64,000 nucleotides of DNA from positions 3,358,362 to 3,422,361 of the forward strand of contig NZ_BROD01000001.1 of NCBI RefSeq assembly GCF_024345225.1. Reading direction: 5' to 3'. Origin of the DNA: Clostridium sp. TW13 (GTDB lineage: Bacteria > Bacillota > Clostridia > Clostridiales > Clostridiaceae). Every line of letters begins with the position of its first letter. The first letter of the stretch is position 1. This document shows, in pieces, positions 28,051-38,185 of this stretch. The notes below the pieces were generated by a model that was not told the origin of the DNA, searched no databases, and worked only from the letters and a program-made list of their open reading frames with translations. The translations under genes and the position numbers were made by a program.

Positions 28051-28098
28051 AAAAACAAAGCCTTTATGATTATATAAGCCATAAAGACTTTGTTTTTT
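28051..28098 (+). terminator. Terminator after the DUF4097 gene
   Basis: An 18-base arm (28051-28068) pairs with 28080-28097 with one mismatch and ends in six T residues. Confidence 0.88.
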
Positions 28099-28149
28099 AT
28101 TTCAACTTTTATTTAATATCTAAGTTCTAAATATAATATTTCAGATCAT

Positions 28150-28686
28150 TTATTGTGAACTATTTACCGACTTTACTTGCCTAAATACTTTTCTTTTAAT
28201 CACTGATTCTAATCTTACAAAAGCATCTTTCGTTGAATAAACTGATTTATATACCAGCCCTTCAGATTCAATATAATCATCCATCCTCATTACTTTCTCT
28301 ACTATCTTATCCAATACAAAATGCGAATTACAGTCATTAATGTACATACCATAATTTAAATATAATCCATTAAAAATTAATAATTCATCAATTTGAGAAA
28401 TAGCTTTTCCTCTTAAGATACTATTAGTGATTATAGCAAAAGTATAATTTATTCTTTTTAATTCTACTTTAGTAAAAAATTCTTCTACCTCCTTTGGAAC
28501 TTCCCATTTTTCCAAAGGAATAATAAACCCAACTCTCTCATAATCAGAAAAGGTTAACTTTTCTTTAGACATCACTTTAGATATGGATTTTATTTCTGTA
28601 TTGGGTAAAGCTTTTTTTAGCATAGATTTTATATTCGAGCATTCTTTAGATTCACCAAAATAAAAAATAATATTTTGAAATTTCAT
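28150..28686 (-). CDS. Flavodoxin-like fold protein lacking the FMN loop
   Basis: A 178-residue protein. The alternation of IIFYFGESKECSNIKSML, YERVGFIIPLEKWEVPKEV and YTFAIITNSILRGKA follows the flavodoxin domain of EFR1-type proteins. The phosphate loop normally reading SGTGNT is replaced by GESKEC, and no ferredoxin cysteines follow. It is therefore probably a divergent member that has lost normal FMN binding, or a different ligand binder. It stands alone, 63 bases downstream of the SWIM-SNF2 gene on the same strand. The family assignment is tentative. Confidence 0.5.
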   Translation of the reverse strand: MKFQNIIFYFGESKECSNIKSMLKKALPNTEIKSISKVMSKEKLTFSDYERVGFIIPLEKWEVPKEVEEFFTKVELKRINYTFAIITNSILRGKAISQIDELLIFNGLYLNYGMYINDCNSHFVLDKIVEKVMRMDDYIESEGLVYKSVYSTKDAFVRLESVIKRKVFRQVKSVNSSQ

Positions 28687-28749
28687 TCATATACACCCCT
28701 TAAAAAGTATATATATATATTAACATTTTTCCTTATTTTGGTAAATAGG

Positions 28750-31700
28750 CTATAAGTTTATTTCAAATAATTTAACAATATCTTCCTGAGAAAGTTTCAA
28801 GAATGAATCTGCTGCTTCTAGCTCATCTCCTAATACTTTTGTTATAAGTTCTTTTTTATCTTCCTGTAACTTTAATATTTTCTCCTCTATTGACCCTTTA
28901 GCTACCATTTTTATTACTTCAACTACATTCTTTTGTCCATATCTATGAGCTCTATCTGTAGCTTGATCCTCTACTGCTGGATTCCACCATGGGTCAAAGT
29001 GAATAACCATATCCGCAGAAGTTAAGTTTAATCCAGTCCCCCCTGCCTTTAATGATATTAAAAATACAGAGTACTTTCCTTCATTAAATTCATTTACCAA
29101 CTCCATTCTTTTCTCTGATTTTATACTTCCATCTAAATAGCAATAACTTATTTTATTCTTCTCTAAAGTCTTAGATATATTCTTTAATACTCTTGTAAAC
29201 TGTGAAAATACAAGTATCCTATGCCCTTCATTTAAGTTAGTATCCAGCAAATCTGCAAGTGCATCTATTTTACCACTTCCACCTTTGTAGCCATCTACTA
29301 CTACTGATGGATCTAAGCATAATTCTCGCAACTTCGTTAAATAAGAAAAAATCTCTATTTTGTTCTTTTCTAAACTCTTTTCTGAAATATTCTCCTCTAT
29401 CTTTTCTTTAACGTCCTTAACATATGCAGAATAGACTCTCTTTTGCTTTTCAGTCATTTCTACAACCAATTTTGTTTCTATCTTATCAGGTAACTCTAAA
29501 ATTACATCCTTTTTGTATCTTCTTAATATAAATGGCTTTATGTGCCTATTAAGTTCTTTTAATGAATTTTCATCATGAGATTTTTTTTCAAAAGTTTCAG
29601 TAAATACACCTTTTGAATACAGATATCCTGGCATAATGAAATCAAAAATTGACCATAGTTCTACTAAAGAATTTTCTATAGGAGTTCCAGTTAATGCAAA
29701 CTTAAGTTTTGCATCTATAAGTTTTGCTGCCTTTGCTGCCTGCGAACCCGGATTTTTAATATTTTGTGCTTCATCTATTATCATCAAATCAAAGTTTAAT
29801 TCTTTATAAATGTCAATATCTCTTCTAAGTAAATTATAGGTTGTTATTATTACCTCATACTTGTCTTTATTATTTAAAGTTTCTTCTCTTTCTTCTTTAT
29901 TAGCTGCAACTATTCCTACCTTCAAGCTAGGCGCAAATTTTTCAAACTCATTTTTCCAGTTATAAATTAATGATGTAGGAACAACTATCAGGCTGTTCTT
30001 AAAACCTTCAGACAAAATAAACGCTATTGTCTGCACTGTCTTACCAAGTCCCATCTCATCTCCAAGAATCCCACCAAATCCTAAATAAGCTAAGGTTTTA
30101 AACCATTTAAAACCTGTAACCTGATATTCTCTAAGCTCTGCATTAAGATTTTGTGGAACACGAAAATCCATCTGATGCAAATCCTTAACCTTGCTAGTTA
30201 TCTCTTTTACATCCTGCCTACCATCAATAAAATCCATCTCATTATCATCTATATAACTTTCAAGATAAAAGGCCTTGTTATTAGGAACCTCAATAGTACT
30301 GTTACTAATCTTAGATGACATTGATAAATTTTCAATTAACGTTAAGAACTCTGCCACTTCTTTATCTGCTAGATCAATGAAATCTTCATTTTTTAACTTA
30401 TAATATTTTCTATTATCCTTAAACGCCCTCAATATGTTCTTAATTTCAGCTTCACTAATATCTGCAATACTAAAGGTAAAATCTAAATAGCCTCTTTCAG
30501 TCTTTTGAATATTAGCCTTAATGGAGTCCATTTTGTGTATTTTGTGATTTCTAAATCTATCAGAATAAAATACTTCGCCTAATTTAAGTAACTTATCAAT
30601 TCCTTTTGATAAAAATTCAAACTCACCTTCTCCTCTAAGGAAAAACTTGTTATCATCCTTTACAAATCCCAAATCATAAATTTCCGAATTTATATAAGCT
30701 TCTTTTTCTAAATCTCTTAAAATCAACATATTGTTAGCTGTAAATTCTTCTGTACCAACTTCATAATTGTTATAAAAAAACTTAGCTTTAAGAATTATAC
30801 CTCTGTCTCTGTCAAGATAAAATTTAGCCTTTAATTTCTCACTAATAATTCTTTCTTGGATCACTGAATCAATTGCAACTTCATCTGTAACCTGCTTTAA
30901 TATTGGCACAAGTTTTGTCACAACTGTTTCCAAAGATGAAGCTTTAAACAATAAACTTTTATCTTTTGCAAAAGCTTCATTTATTAACTTATACTGCTCA
31001 ATTTTATTTTCTTTTGGTATATATAACTTATAATCATATAAATACAATTGACCATAATTTGAAAGTTCTACTGGCATTGATTTCTCAGGTAGAACTTCTA
31101 TATCTTCTCCCATGTCTACCACAGAAAAAGCTAAAGGTAAGTCTTCTTGAACAATTTCAATTCTATTATGTATCAAATTATTGTATTCAAAATTAATTTT
31201 CTCATTACAATATAAAAGTAAGAACTCACCTATCCTACTGTATGGAATTCTTACCGATTTTCCTTTTATGATTTCTGAACTCCTGCTAAATCTTCTATCA
31301 ATATAGAAGCCTTCTATATCCAACATGCCAATTATAAAATCTATGACTTTCTTGTCTCTATCTGAAAAGTATTGCCTATTAGCATCAAATATAAATTCTT
31401 TACCAAATTCTAATCTTTCTCCATGTCTATATGCATCTATAAATTGTAAAACATTTTTTAAGGAGTACTTTTTCTTTTCTCCAATTCTAAACTCTGCAAT
31501 AAAGGAATTATAAGATTTTACAACCCTGCTGAGCTCTAGGTCTATTTTTACTTTATCATGAGCCTTGCTCTCTAGTTTCTCCAATATAAATTGTGACTTA
31601 GAAATCATATTTTGCCTGCCTTGCTCTTCAATCAGCATATTTATAGCATTATATGCAGTAGCCACAACATGTTTGCAAGCATACAAGGACCTCCCCAATT

Positions 31701-31959
31701 CATTTACTTCCCTGTCAAAATCCTTGCAAGTACATCTAAATTCAGAGAATGCGTTATCTGATAAGTTAATATCAATTTCTGTGTTATACAAATTAAATAA
31801 ATCTTGTGATATAACTTCCCCTCTAACTATAAAATGATCTTTATATACTCCATATTCAGTTTTTGATACTAGACCTTCTTCAAAATATGCTTTAGCTTTC
31901 ATGCCACTATTTCTTTTAGCATAAAGCCTTACATTTTTAAGCAATTCTATCTTAATCAT
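28750..31959 (-). CDS. SWIM zinc finger SNF2-family helicase
   Basis: This 1069-residue protein has an N-terminal SWIM zinc finger (CTCKDF ... YACKHVVATA, about residues 55-85), a long middle region and a C-terminal SNF2 ATPase. Motif I is GDEMGLGKTVQTIAF, motif II is MIIDEAQNIKNP, and the C-terminal lobe contains SLKAGGTGLNLTSAD and DQATDRAHRYGQ. Bacterial SNF2/HepA-type enzymes translocate on DNA and remodel bound proteins such as RNA polymerase. The ATG at 31959 is chosen over an in-frame TTG nine bases earlier; AAGGGG lies upstream. Confidence 0.93.
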   Translation of the reverse strand: MIKIELLKNVRLYAKRNSGMKAKAYFEEGLVSKTEYGVYKDHFIVRGEVISQDLFNLYNTEIDINLSDNAFSEFRCTCKDFDREVNELGRSLYACKHVVATAYNAINMLIEEQGRQNMISKSQFILEKLESKAHDKVKIDLELSRVVKSYNSFIAEFRIGEKKKYSLKNVLQFIDAYRHGERLEFGKEFIFDANRQYFSDRDKKVIDFIIGMLDIEGFYIDRRFSRSSEIIKGKSVRIPYSRIGEFLLLYCNEKINFEYNNLIHNRIEIVQEDLPLAFSVVDMGEDIEVLPEKSMPVELSNYGQLYLYDYKLYIPKENKIEQYKLINEAFAKDKSLLFKASSLETVVTKLVPILKQVTDEVAIDSVIQERIISEKLKAKFYLDRDRGIILKAKFFYNNYEVGTEEFTANNMLILRDLEKEAYINSEIYDLGFVKDDNKFFLRGEGEFEFLSKGIDKLLKLGEVFYSDRFRNHKIHKMDSIKANIQKTERGYLDFTFSIADISEAEIKNILRAFKDNRKYYKLKNEDFIDLADKEVAEFLTLIENLSMSSKISNSTIEVPNNKAFYLESYIDDNEMDFIDGRQDVKEITSKVKDLHQMDFRVPQNLNAELREYQVTGFKWFKTLAYLGFGGILGDEMGLGKTVQTIAFILSEGFKNSLIVVPTSLIYNWKNEFEKFAPSLKVGIVAANKEEREETLNNKDKYEVIITTYNLLRRDIDIYKELNFDLMIIDEAQNIKNPGSQAAKAAKLIDAKLKFALTGTPIENSLVELWSIFDFIMPGYLYSKGVFTETFEKKSHDENSLKELNRHIKPFILRRYKKDVILELPDKIETKLVVEMTEKQKRVYSAYVKDVKEKIEENISEKSLEKNKIEIFSYLTKLRELCLDPSVVVDGYKGGSGKIDALADLLDTNLNEGHRILVFSQFTRVLKNISKTLEKNKISYCYLDGSIKSEKRMELVNEFNEGKYSVFLISLKAGGTGLNLTSADMVIHFDPWWNPAVEDQATDRAHRYGQKNVVEVIKMVAKGSIEEKILKLQEDKKELITKVLGDELEAADSFLKLSQEDIVKLFEINL

Positions 31960-32043
31960 TACACACAAACCCCTTAAAATAATTCTTTAAGCATCTGAAA
32001 GATGCCCTACTCTTCTGTCTAAATTATATCCATTATAGAACTT

Positions 32044-34950
32044 TTAAACATTTTTATCGTACATTAGTTTTCTTTTTTCATATTCCTGTTTTAAAGTTAA
32101 CTGCCTTTCTTCTGGAGTTCTAGCTAGTTTCAATCTATTTCCCACCTCATAAATTATCTTATTATAATTATCCTTCTGCCACATCCTATATCTTCTATTT
32201 ATGTCATCTTTGATTATATCTGAATCAGCACGTATCACTCTAACCCCGTAAAGTTCTTTCTCCAGATTTCGATTTATGCTGGTTATATTATAAAACTTCG
32301 ATAATATTATAAAATTGCCATAATCATATTCTGTTCTCATAAGCCTACCATATATCTGCTTTATATCAATAGCTACTATAGGGTAATTTATTATATTGTA
32401 ATACTTAAAATAATCTAAATCTTCCCTTTGTTTTCTTTTTATTAAAGCTTCATATAACGGCTCTTTACCATTTATATTTGGAACCTTGTCAAGAATTACA
32501 GTATTCATAGCATCTCCTGGAATATCAACCCCTTCAAAGAACCCCCTTGAGCCAAGGAAAAAGTATTTTTTATCTCTGTTCTTTAATTTTTGTAAGTCAC
32601 CTTTCCTTGTTAATATTCTTATGCCCTTTTTTTCAAAATCTGGAGTTACTGCCTTCTCAAAAGCCTTAAGCCTTGCTGTAGAAGTAAATAACATCAATAC
32701 ATTGCCTTTTATATTATCTATAATGTTGAGAATAAAAACACTTGCCTCCTCTGCAAATTCATGTATGTTGGCAGGATCAGCTTTTAAATTCGGTGAATAT
32801 ATAATACTATTTTGTTTATATTTAAATGCAGGTTCAATCTTAGGAATCTCAACAAGACTTTTCTTATTTTCTATACACTTGGTGAAACCTAAAGTCCTCT
32901 TAAAATCTTCATAATTGCCTCCAGAAGTTAAAGTAGCTGAAATAAACAATCCACTTTCTAAAGGTTCAACTACCTTTGCATAAAATTCATCCTGTACATC
33001 TAAAGGAATATATTTTATCGCCCACCATCTAAATCCTTTATGTACACTATAACTATAGCAGTAATTTTCTCGTTCCTGCTTTATACTGCTATCAATAGTT
33101 TCTTTTATAACTTCTAAATTCTTTGCTTTTTCAAGCAAGATTTTCAGTCTTTTATCCTCCTTCAAGGCCTCATTGCATTGTAACTTTTCTATTGCCCTAT
33201 TTACTTCTATACTAAATAAAGTTAAATGCTGCAAAAATTCTTGAAGTGCTTTCTTCACGATATTAAATCTATTATCTTGTAAGTTTATACTTTCATTGAT
33301 ATCATAGATTTCCTCTTCATCCTTTTTATCTTTTCTCTTCAATTTAATAAAATCTCTAAAAGATTCAGTAACCATATCTACTGCCTTGTTAAGATTTCTA
33401 GAATATACTGATACATTCTTTTCATCTACAATGTCTCTATATTTCTTAGCTAAATATAACAAATATCCACTCTTACTTTCTTTAGAATAAATTTCTCTTA
33501 TGGTTTTAGCTATTTCTGAAGATATTACCTCACTTTGAAAAGCTGCGTAAGCTTCCATTTTTAAGTTATGTGCCTCATCTGCTATGAGGTTTTTTATTTC
33601 TACTTCAGTACCATATGGCCATTTTAATAACAAAGAATGATTAACAATTATTATGTTAGCTTCTTTAAGCTTATCAACCTCTCTTGCATAATAACATTGC
33701 TCTTTATAATCACAACTCTTTACATCACAATATTCTGATTCACAGGTACATTCATCTAAAAAACTGTCTATATTAAATGTAGTTCTCACCCAATGATTTA
33801 TCTCTTCTACATCCCCAAGCTTTTTGGTGAATATATATCTATATAAATATACATACCCTAGCCTATCTCTTAAACTTTCTGGCTTATCCATAAGCTTAAA
33901 TCTATCACCGCAAAGATAATTACACTTTCCTTTTATACTCATAAAATTAATATTATTTTGAAGGGATATTATATCAAGCAGATTAGGTATATCCTTCTCT
34001 ACAAGTTGATTTTGTAACCCCTTAGTATTTGTAGATATTATTATTTTGCTTCCTGTCTTATACGAATAAATCACTGCTGGTAGCAAGTAAGCCATACTTT
34101 TCCCTATACCTGTTGGTGCTTCAATTAATGTAATTTTTCCATCTTCAAAACCTTCTCTTATTTTTTCAGAAACTTGTATCTGCTGCTCTCTAATACTGTA
34201 ACTTTTTCCTGTTCTCTGCCACAGCTTTTCATCTCTAAATAATTCCTCATATTTATCATAGTTCACAGGAATTATTGGCACTAGATCTCTCTCCATTAAA
34301 GGCCTTTCATATAAAGTTACAGCTTTGGGAGCTATATATTTATACCAATTCCAATCATCCACTTCAGTAAATTCATATGGCATTACCAAACTTGACTCAA
34401 GCCATAACTCCTCAATGATCTTTTGCACAACAATAGCTAAGCTCCTTGCATCCTCAAGAGCTCTGTGTTTTTCACCCTCGTTATTAGCTACATATTCCTT
34501 TATTAAAAAATCTAGAGTATATTCTTTTAATGATGGATTTACAATAACAGCAAGTTCCTTTGAACTCAATATTTCATTATTTATATTAAGCTCCAAAGCT
34601 GCTGCATATGTTTTCAAAAAGTTTCCTTCTGCTTCTGCATTATGAAGCACTATAGGTAATCCCTCTATGAATTCTAAAAACCTTGGTAACACTTCTTTAA
34701 TTGTTTCAGAATTCTTAAGTCTTTCTTCATCTATGCCTTCACACAAATCCAATATATTTACTGGTAACTTTTTTCTTGGATTAACAAAAGCATGAAACTC
34801 TGAATACTTTTCACCCTTAAATTTTACAGCACCTATTTCGATTATTCTCTCCCACTTAATAGGATCGCATTCTTTAAGGGTTAAATCGCTGCCTGTAGTT
34901 TCTATATGCACATATATTAAATTGTCTGCAAAGCTAGTAACCTTATCCAT
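32044..34950 (-). CDS. dinG: DinG-like helicase with N-terminal exonuclease-like domain
   Basis: This 968-residue protein combines a DnaQ-type exonuclease domain (about 10-190) with an XPD/DinG superfamily 2 helicase. Helicase motifs are EAPTGIGKSMAYLLP (Walker A) and LIADEAHNLKM (DEAH). Iron-sulfur-type cysteines lie between them (GKCNYLCGD, then CTCESEYCDVKSC). In the exonuclease domain the first metal-binding Asp is His15 (VHIETTG) and the second-motif Asp is Glu (HNAEAEGNF), while HRALEDARSLA is intact. Nuclease activity may be reduced or lost. ATG 34950 has AGAGGT upstream; a reading from 34977 lacks a ribosome site. Confidence 0.9.
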   Translation of the reverse strand: MDKVTSFADNLIYVHIETTGSDLTLKECDPIKWERIIEIGAVKFKGEKYSEFHAFVNPRKKLPVNILDLCEGIDEERLKNSETIKEVLPRFLEFIEGLPIVLHNAEAEGNFLKTYAAALELNINNEILSSKELAVIVNPSLKEYTLDFLIKEYVANNEGEKHRALEDARSLAIVVQKIIEELWLESSLVMPYEFTEVDDWNWYKYIAPKAVTLYERPLMERDLVPIIPVNYDKYEELFRDEKLWQRTGKSYSIREQQIQVSEKIREGFEDGKITLIEAPTGIGKSMAYLLPAVIYSYKTGSKIIISTNTKGLQNQLVEKDIPNLLDIISLQNNINFMSIKGKCNYLCGDRFKLMDKPESLRDRLGYVYLYRYIFTKKLGDVEEINHWVRTTFNIDSFLDECTCESEYCDVKSCDYKEQCYYAREVDKLKEANIIIVNHSLLLKWPYGTEVEIKNLIADEAHNLKMEAYAAFQSEVISSEIAKTIREIYSKESKSGYLLYLAKKYRDIVDEKNVSVYSRNLNKAVDMVTESFRDFIKLKRKDKKDEEEIYDINESINLQDNRFNIVKKALQEFLQHLTLFSIEVNRAIEKLQCNEALKEDKRLKILLEKAKNLEVIKETIDSSIKQERENYCYSYSVHKGFRWWAIKYIPLDVQDEFYAKVVEPLESGLFISATLTSGGNYEDFKRTLGFTKCIENKKSLVEIPKIEPAFKYKQNSIIYSPNLKADPANIHEFAEEASVFILNIIDNIKGNVLMLFTSTARLKAFEKAVTPDFEKKGIRILTRKGDLQKLKNRDKKYFFLGSRGFFEGVDIPGDAMNTVILDKVPNINGKEPLYEALIKRKQREDLDYFKYYNIINYPIVAIDIKQIYGRLMRTEYDYGNFIILSKFYNITSINRNLEKELYGVRVIRADSDIIKDDINRRYRMWQKDNYNKIIYEVGNRLKLARTPEERQLTLKQEYEKRKLMYDKNV

Positions 34951-35193
34951 ATTCATACCTCTAATTTTTTTATCCATTCTTATATTTTATTCTATTTCAA
35001 GCAATTTTAAAAGCAACTTATTAATCCATACAAGATTTATATATATGTTATATTAAATATTCTCTCTTACTTCTTCATAACTTTAGCTTTAATAAACAAC
35101 ATTTCTTAGATTTTGCATATAATCAAGTAATTTATATCATGGAAATCCACCTAACTCAAAGTTCTTACTACTCCACCAACTATATCATCTAGC
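34951..35193. other. Intergenic region without a recognised gene
   Basis: The promoter of dinG must lie here, but no clear -35/-10 pair stands out. On the minus strand between about 35075 and 35190 there are stop-interrupted readings (KLLDYMQNLRNVVY and, in another frame, WLDDIVGGVVRTLS) that could be a decayed coding remnant. I do not recognise it. Confidence 0.3.
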
Positions 35194-35236
35194 CAAAAAA
35201 AGATAGTAACCTTCAAATTTGATGAAAGTTACTATC
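35194..35236 (-). terminator. Terminator serving pepF
   Basis: GATAGTAAC (35202-35210) pairs with GTTACTATC (35228-35236), and seven T residues follow on the minus strand. It lies about 165 bases after the pepF stop, with a family 1 repeat in between. Confidence 0.8.
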
Positions 35237-35257
35237 CTATAGTTTTATCTTGTACAA

Positions 35258-35363
35258 GTATGTATAGAAGTATTCCACTTAAATGTTGGTGACAAATTAC
35301 GACCTATTGTTTTAAAATACACTATAATTCTACCAACATTCTTATGGAATAGTCCCATACAGT
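35258..35363. repeat. Dispersed palindromic repeat, family 1, copy 3
   Basis: The left end carries AGTATTCCACTTAAATGTTGG. The right end, reverse-complemented, reads GACTATTCCATAAGAATGTTGG. The interior differs from copies 1 and 2, so only the ends are conserved. It separates the pepF coding region from its terminator, as expected of an insertion. Confidence 0.75.
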
Positions 35364-35398
35364 TTCATAAAACATATTACCTACTTAGTTCTATATAT

Positions 35399-37171
35399 TT
35401 ACTTGCTCAATTCTATAAATCTTTCAATATCTTCTTCTACAGTCTTCAATGACCCTCTCCAGAAGTTCACATCATGAATATCTATTCCCATAACCTTAGT
35501 TACATCTGCAATTTTGTTCTTTCCTGTAATTGAAAGTAAGTTTTCGTAAGCCTTAGTGAACTCTTTGCCTCTCTTCAAATATTCTGCATAAAGTCCCTTT
35601 GCAAATAAAAGTCCAAAAGCATATGGGAAGTTGTAGAAGTTAGAACTTGCATAATAATAATGAGGTTTCCAAGTCCACATATATGGATGTAAGAAGTTTG
35701 GATCTAACCCATCTCCATAAGCTTCTTTTTGAGCATTTAGCATACATTCTTTTATTTCTTCTACAGTTAAAGCTGACTCTCTTCTCTTTTCAAAGATTGA
35801 CTTTTCAAATAAGAATCTTGAGTATATATCAACTATTACTTGATTGCAATCTGAAATTTCAGTTTCAAGAATAGCAAGTGCTTCTTCTTTGCCTGCTTCT
35901 TTTATAGCAGCTTTTTTAATTATAGTTTCACAGAAAGTTGAAGCAGTTTCTGCTATTGGCATTGGATAATCTGAATTTAGTATAGCTTCATTCTTTAAAC
36001 ATTCTCCGTGGAATCCATGACCTAATTCATGAGCCATAGTTACAACGTCACTAAAAGCATCTCCATAATTTAATAAGAATCTACTTTCACCTATCATATG
36101 AAGATTTGAACAGAATGCTCCTCCAACTTTACCTTCCTTAGGTTTTACATCTATCCAGCTATTTTCTACTGCTTTTTTTGCAAAGTCAGCAAGATTATCA
36201 CTGAAAGTTCTAAAATTCTTTTCTACGAATTTTGTTCCTTCTTCATAGGTAAATTTCATATCAGCTTCGCAAACTGGTGCATACATTTCATAGAATGGAA
36301 GCCCATTGTTATATCCTAATATTTCAGCCTTTCTTCTTAAATACTTTCTGAATGCTGGCAAACTTTCTTTCATTGCTGTTAACATAGCTTCAAGGGACTC
36401 TTCATCCATTCTTGAACCCTTAAGAGTCATTTCTAATGGTGATTTATATCCTCTTAATTCACAAACTGTTAAGACTTCACCTTTAATTCCATTAAGTGCA
36501 GCAGCAACACCTTCTTCAACTTTTGGATATGCTGCTATTTCTGCTTCATAAGCCTTCTTTCTTACCTCACCATTCTTATCATAAGCCATGTTAAGTACTA
36601 CCGTAAGAGGTAATTGCTTCATTTCTCCATCTTGCTCTATATCCACCTTTAATGTAGATATCAAATTATTCTTTAATTTACTCCAAGCGTTAGAACCTGT
36701 ATTTTGCATCTTAGAGATAATTGCTTCTTCTTTTTCACTAAGTAAATATTGACTCTTTTCAACAACTTCTTGTAGTAAAAATTTGTGTTCTTTAAGTAAT
36801 TCAGATTTTTCAATTTTATCATTTAAATCTGCTATCTCACTTATCCACTTTTCAATCTTTGTAGAAGCACCTACAGTTAAAGTATTCTTTTGATTTAGAA
36901 TATCTGAATATTTTAATGCAGTAGCATTTTTTGTATCTGTGCTTAAGTTAAGACTTACATAAGAATACAATCTCTCTATAAGCTCAACAAAACGTGAAAA
37001 TTTATTGATGTACTCTTCTAATTTATTAACTTCATTTTCATGATCCTTAACTGTAGAATCTGCCCATAAGTTAATATCATTTATGACTTCATCCAATTTC
37101 TTAAGATCATTCTTAAATTCATCACACTCAAATGACTTATATAGCGCATCTAAGTTCCAATTTAACTCCAT
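35399..37171 (-). CDS. pepF: Oligoendopeptidase F
   Basis: This 590-residue cytosolic M3B metallopeptidase cleaves short peptides internally. The zinc motif HELGHGFHGE lies near residue 387, with the third ligand Glu in ETASTFCETI. The N-terminal helical lid domain and the C-terminal AYGDGLDPNFLHPYMWTWKPHYY region are intact, and the length is normal. It appears monocistronic. Confidence 0.95.
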   Translation of the reverse strand: MELNWNLDALYKSFECDEFKNDLKKLDEVINDINLWADSTVKDHENEVNKLEEYINKFSRFVELIERLYSYVSLNLSTDTKNATALKYSDILNQKNTLTVGASTKIEKWISEIADLNDKIEKSELLKEHKFLLQEVVEKSQYLLSEKEEAIISKMQNTGSNAWSKLKNNLISTLKVDIEQDGEMKQLPLTVVLNMAYDKNGEVRKKAYEAEIAAYPKVEEGVAAALNGIKGEVLTVCELRGYKSPLEMTLKGSRMDEESLEAMLTAMKESLPAFRKYLRRKAEILGYNNGLPFYEMYAPVCEADMKFTYEEGTKFVEKNFRTFSDNLADFAKKAVENSWIDVKPKEGKVGGAFCSNLHMIGESRFLLNYGDAFSDVVTMAHELGHGFHGECLKNEAILNSDYPMPIAETASTFCETIIKKAAIKEAGKEEALAILETEISDCNQVIVDIYSRFLFEKSIFEKRRESALTVEEIKECMLNAQKEAYGDGLDPNFLHPYMWTWKPHYYYASSNFYNFPYAFGLLFAKGLYAEYLKRGKEFTKAYENLLSITGKNKIADVTKVMGIDIHDVNFWRGSLKTVEEDIERFIELSK

Positions 37172-37210
37172 ATATTTTGCCCCCTAATATTTTTTATATC
37201 ATTATAACAC

Positions 37211-37264
37211 AAAAAGAACTATTTTATCCTAGAAATTCCTTTCTAACTTAAAATAGTTCTTTTA
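37211..37264 (-). terminator. Terminator after the zinc-ribbon membrane gene
   Basis: An arm beginning at 37212 (AAAAGAACTATTTTA) pairs with 37249-37263. An inner TAGAAA/TTTCTA stem extends it, and the minus strand ends in five T residues. Confidence 0.85.
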
Positions 37265-37315
37265 TCATAAAATCTATAGATTCTACTAGACATTACGCTT
37301 AAACTTACATCTACT

Positions 37316-38185
37316 TTACTTATTAATTAATATATCAACAATACCATTATCTAGTTCTATAGTCTTTCTATTAGCAACAACTTCATCAGCACTGTTTCCT
37401 TTAACAGAATATTGTTTAACTAAAATTTGGCCCTTTTTGCATTCTGGACAATAAGTAAGTTCTACATTAAAAAAGGTTTCTCTACCATTCTTCTTTCTTT
37501 TCTTAGCAACAAGTTCTTTTAACCTTTGTGGATTCTTTAAGGCATCATCTAAAGCATCCATTTCTTCATCGTAATTTGAAGCAAGAAAGAAAAATAACTT
37601 CTTTGTCTTATAATAGACATTGCAAGTCTCACAGAATTTATTGTTGGATAAAGATGTTTTTACACAAATGGCTGCTGCTATCATTATAAGAATCAATTCA
37701 GCAAAGAACTCTATATAATTAATAGTTCCTCTTGTATCAACATCAAATTTATGTCCTCCTTTAAGAGTTATTGTAGATTGGGCATTATCCAAAGAATCTT
37801 TTACATAAGTAAAATAAGTATAATGCTCTATCTTGCCATTCTCTTGGTAAACAAGATCTCTTAATGGCATTCCTTCAAATTTTCGATTAAGTTCATTGGT
37901 ATTATTACTAATGTATGTAGTTTCATATTCCATATAACTTATTCCAAAGAAAGTAATAAGACCTATTAAGGCAGCAACCAAACAATAAGATTTTTTGAAT
38001 CGCTTTCTGCTTTTTTTAATTCCAACTGACAACATCCATCCCAAAAACATACCTATTATTATTGCTCCAACTGGTAGAACACCAAAAAAAGTAAACCCTA
38101 ATACAGAAAAATTAGCATAAGCTGATAATAGGTACTCTTCAACTATAACCAAGATTGTTGCTAAAACACCAAAAATAATAAACAT
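37316..38185 (-). CDS. Membrane protein with split zinc-ribbon cysteines, unknown function
   Basis: A 289-residue protein with about four hydrophobic segments: three in the first 100 residues and one near residue 165-185. A soluble C-terminal part carries two Cys-x-x-Cys pairs, FCETCNVYYKT and YCPECKKGQ, about 70 residues apart, likely to bind zinc. The 45-residue segment between helices 3 and 4 is extracytoplasmic and charged. I recognise no family. It has its own terminator and stands between pepF and the GH13 gene without a clear functional link. Confidence 0.7.
   Translation of the reverse strand: MFIIFGVLATILVIVEEYLLSAYANFSVLGFTFFGVLPVGAIIIGMFLGWMLSVGIKKSRKRFKKSYCLVAALIGLITFFGISYMEYETTYISNNTNELNRKFEGMPLRDLVYQENGKIEHYTYFTYVKDSLDNAQSTITLKGGHKFDVDTRGTINYIEFFAELILIMIAAAICVKTSLSNNKFCETCNVYYKTKKLFFFLASNYDEEMDALDDALKNPQRLKELVAKKRKKNGRETFFNVELTYCPECKKGQILVKQYSVKGNSADEVVANRKTIELDNGIVDILINK

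Noticed and set aside
35075-35190. Decayed gene in two frames on the minus strand
   Set aside because: Short, interrupted by stops and frameshifts, and unrecognised; AT-rich chance cannot be excluded.
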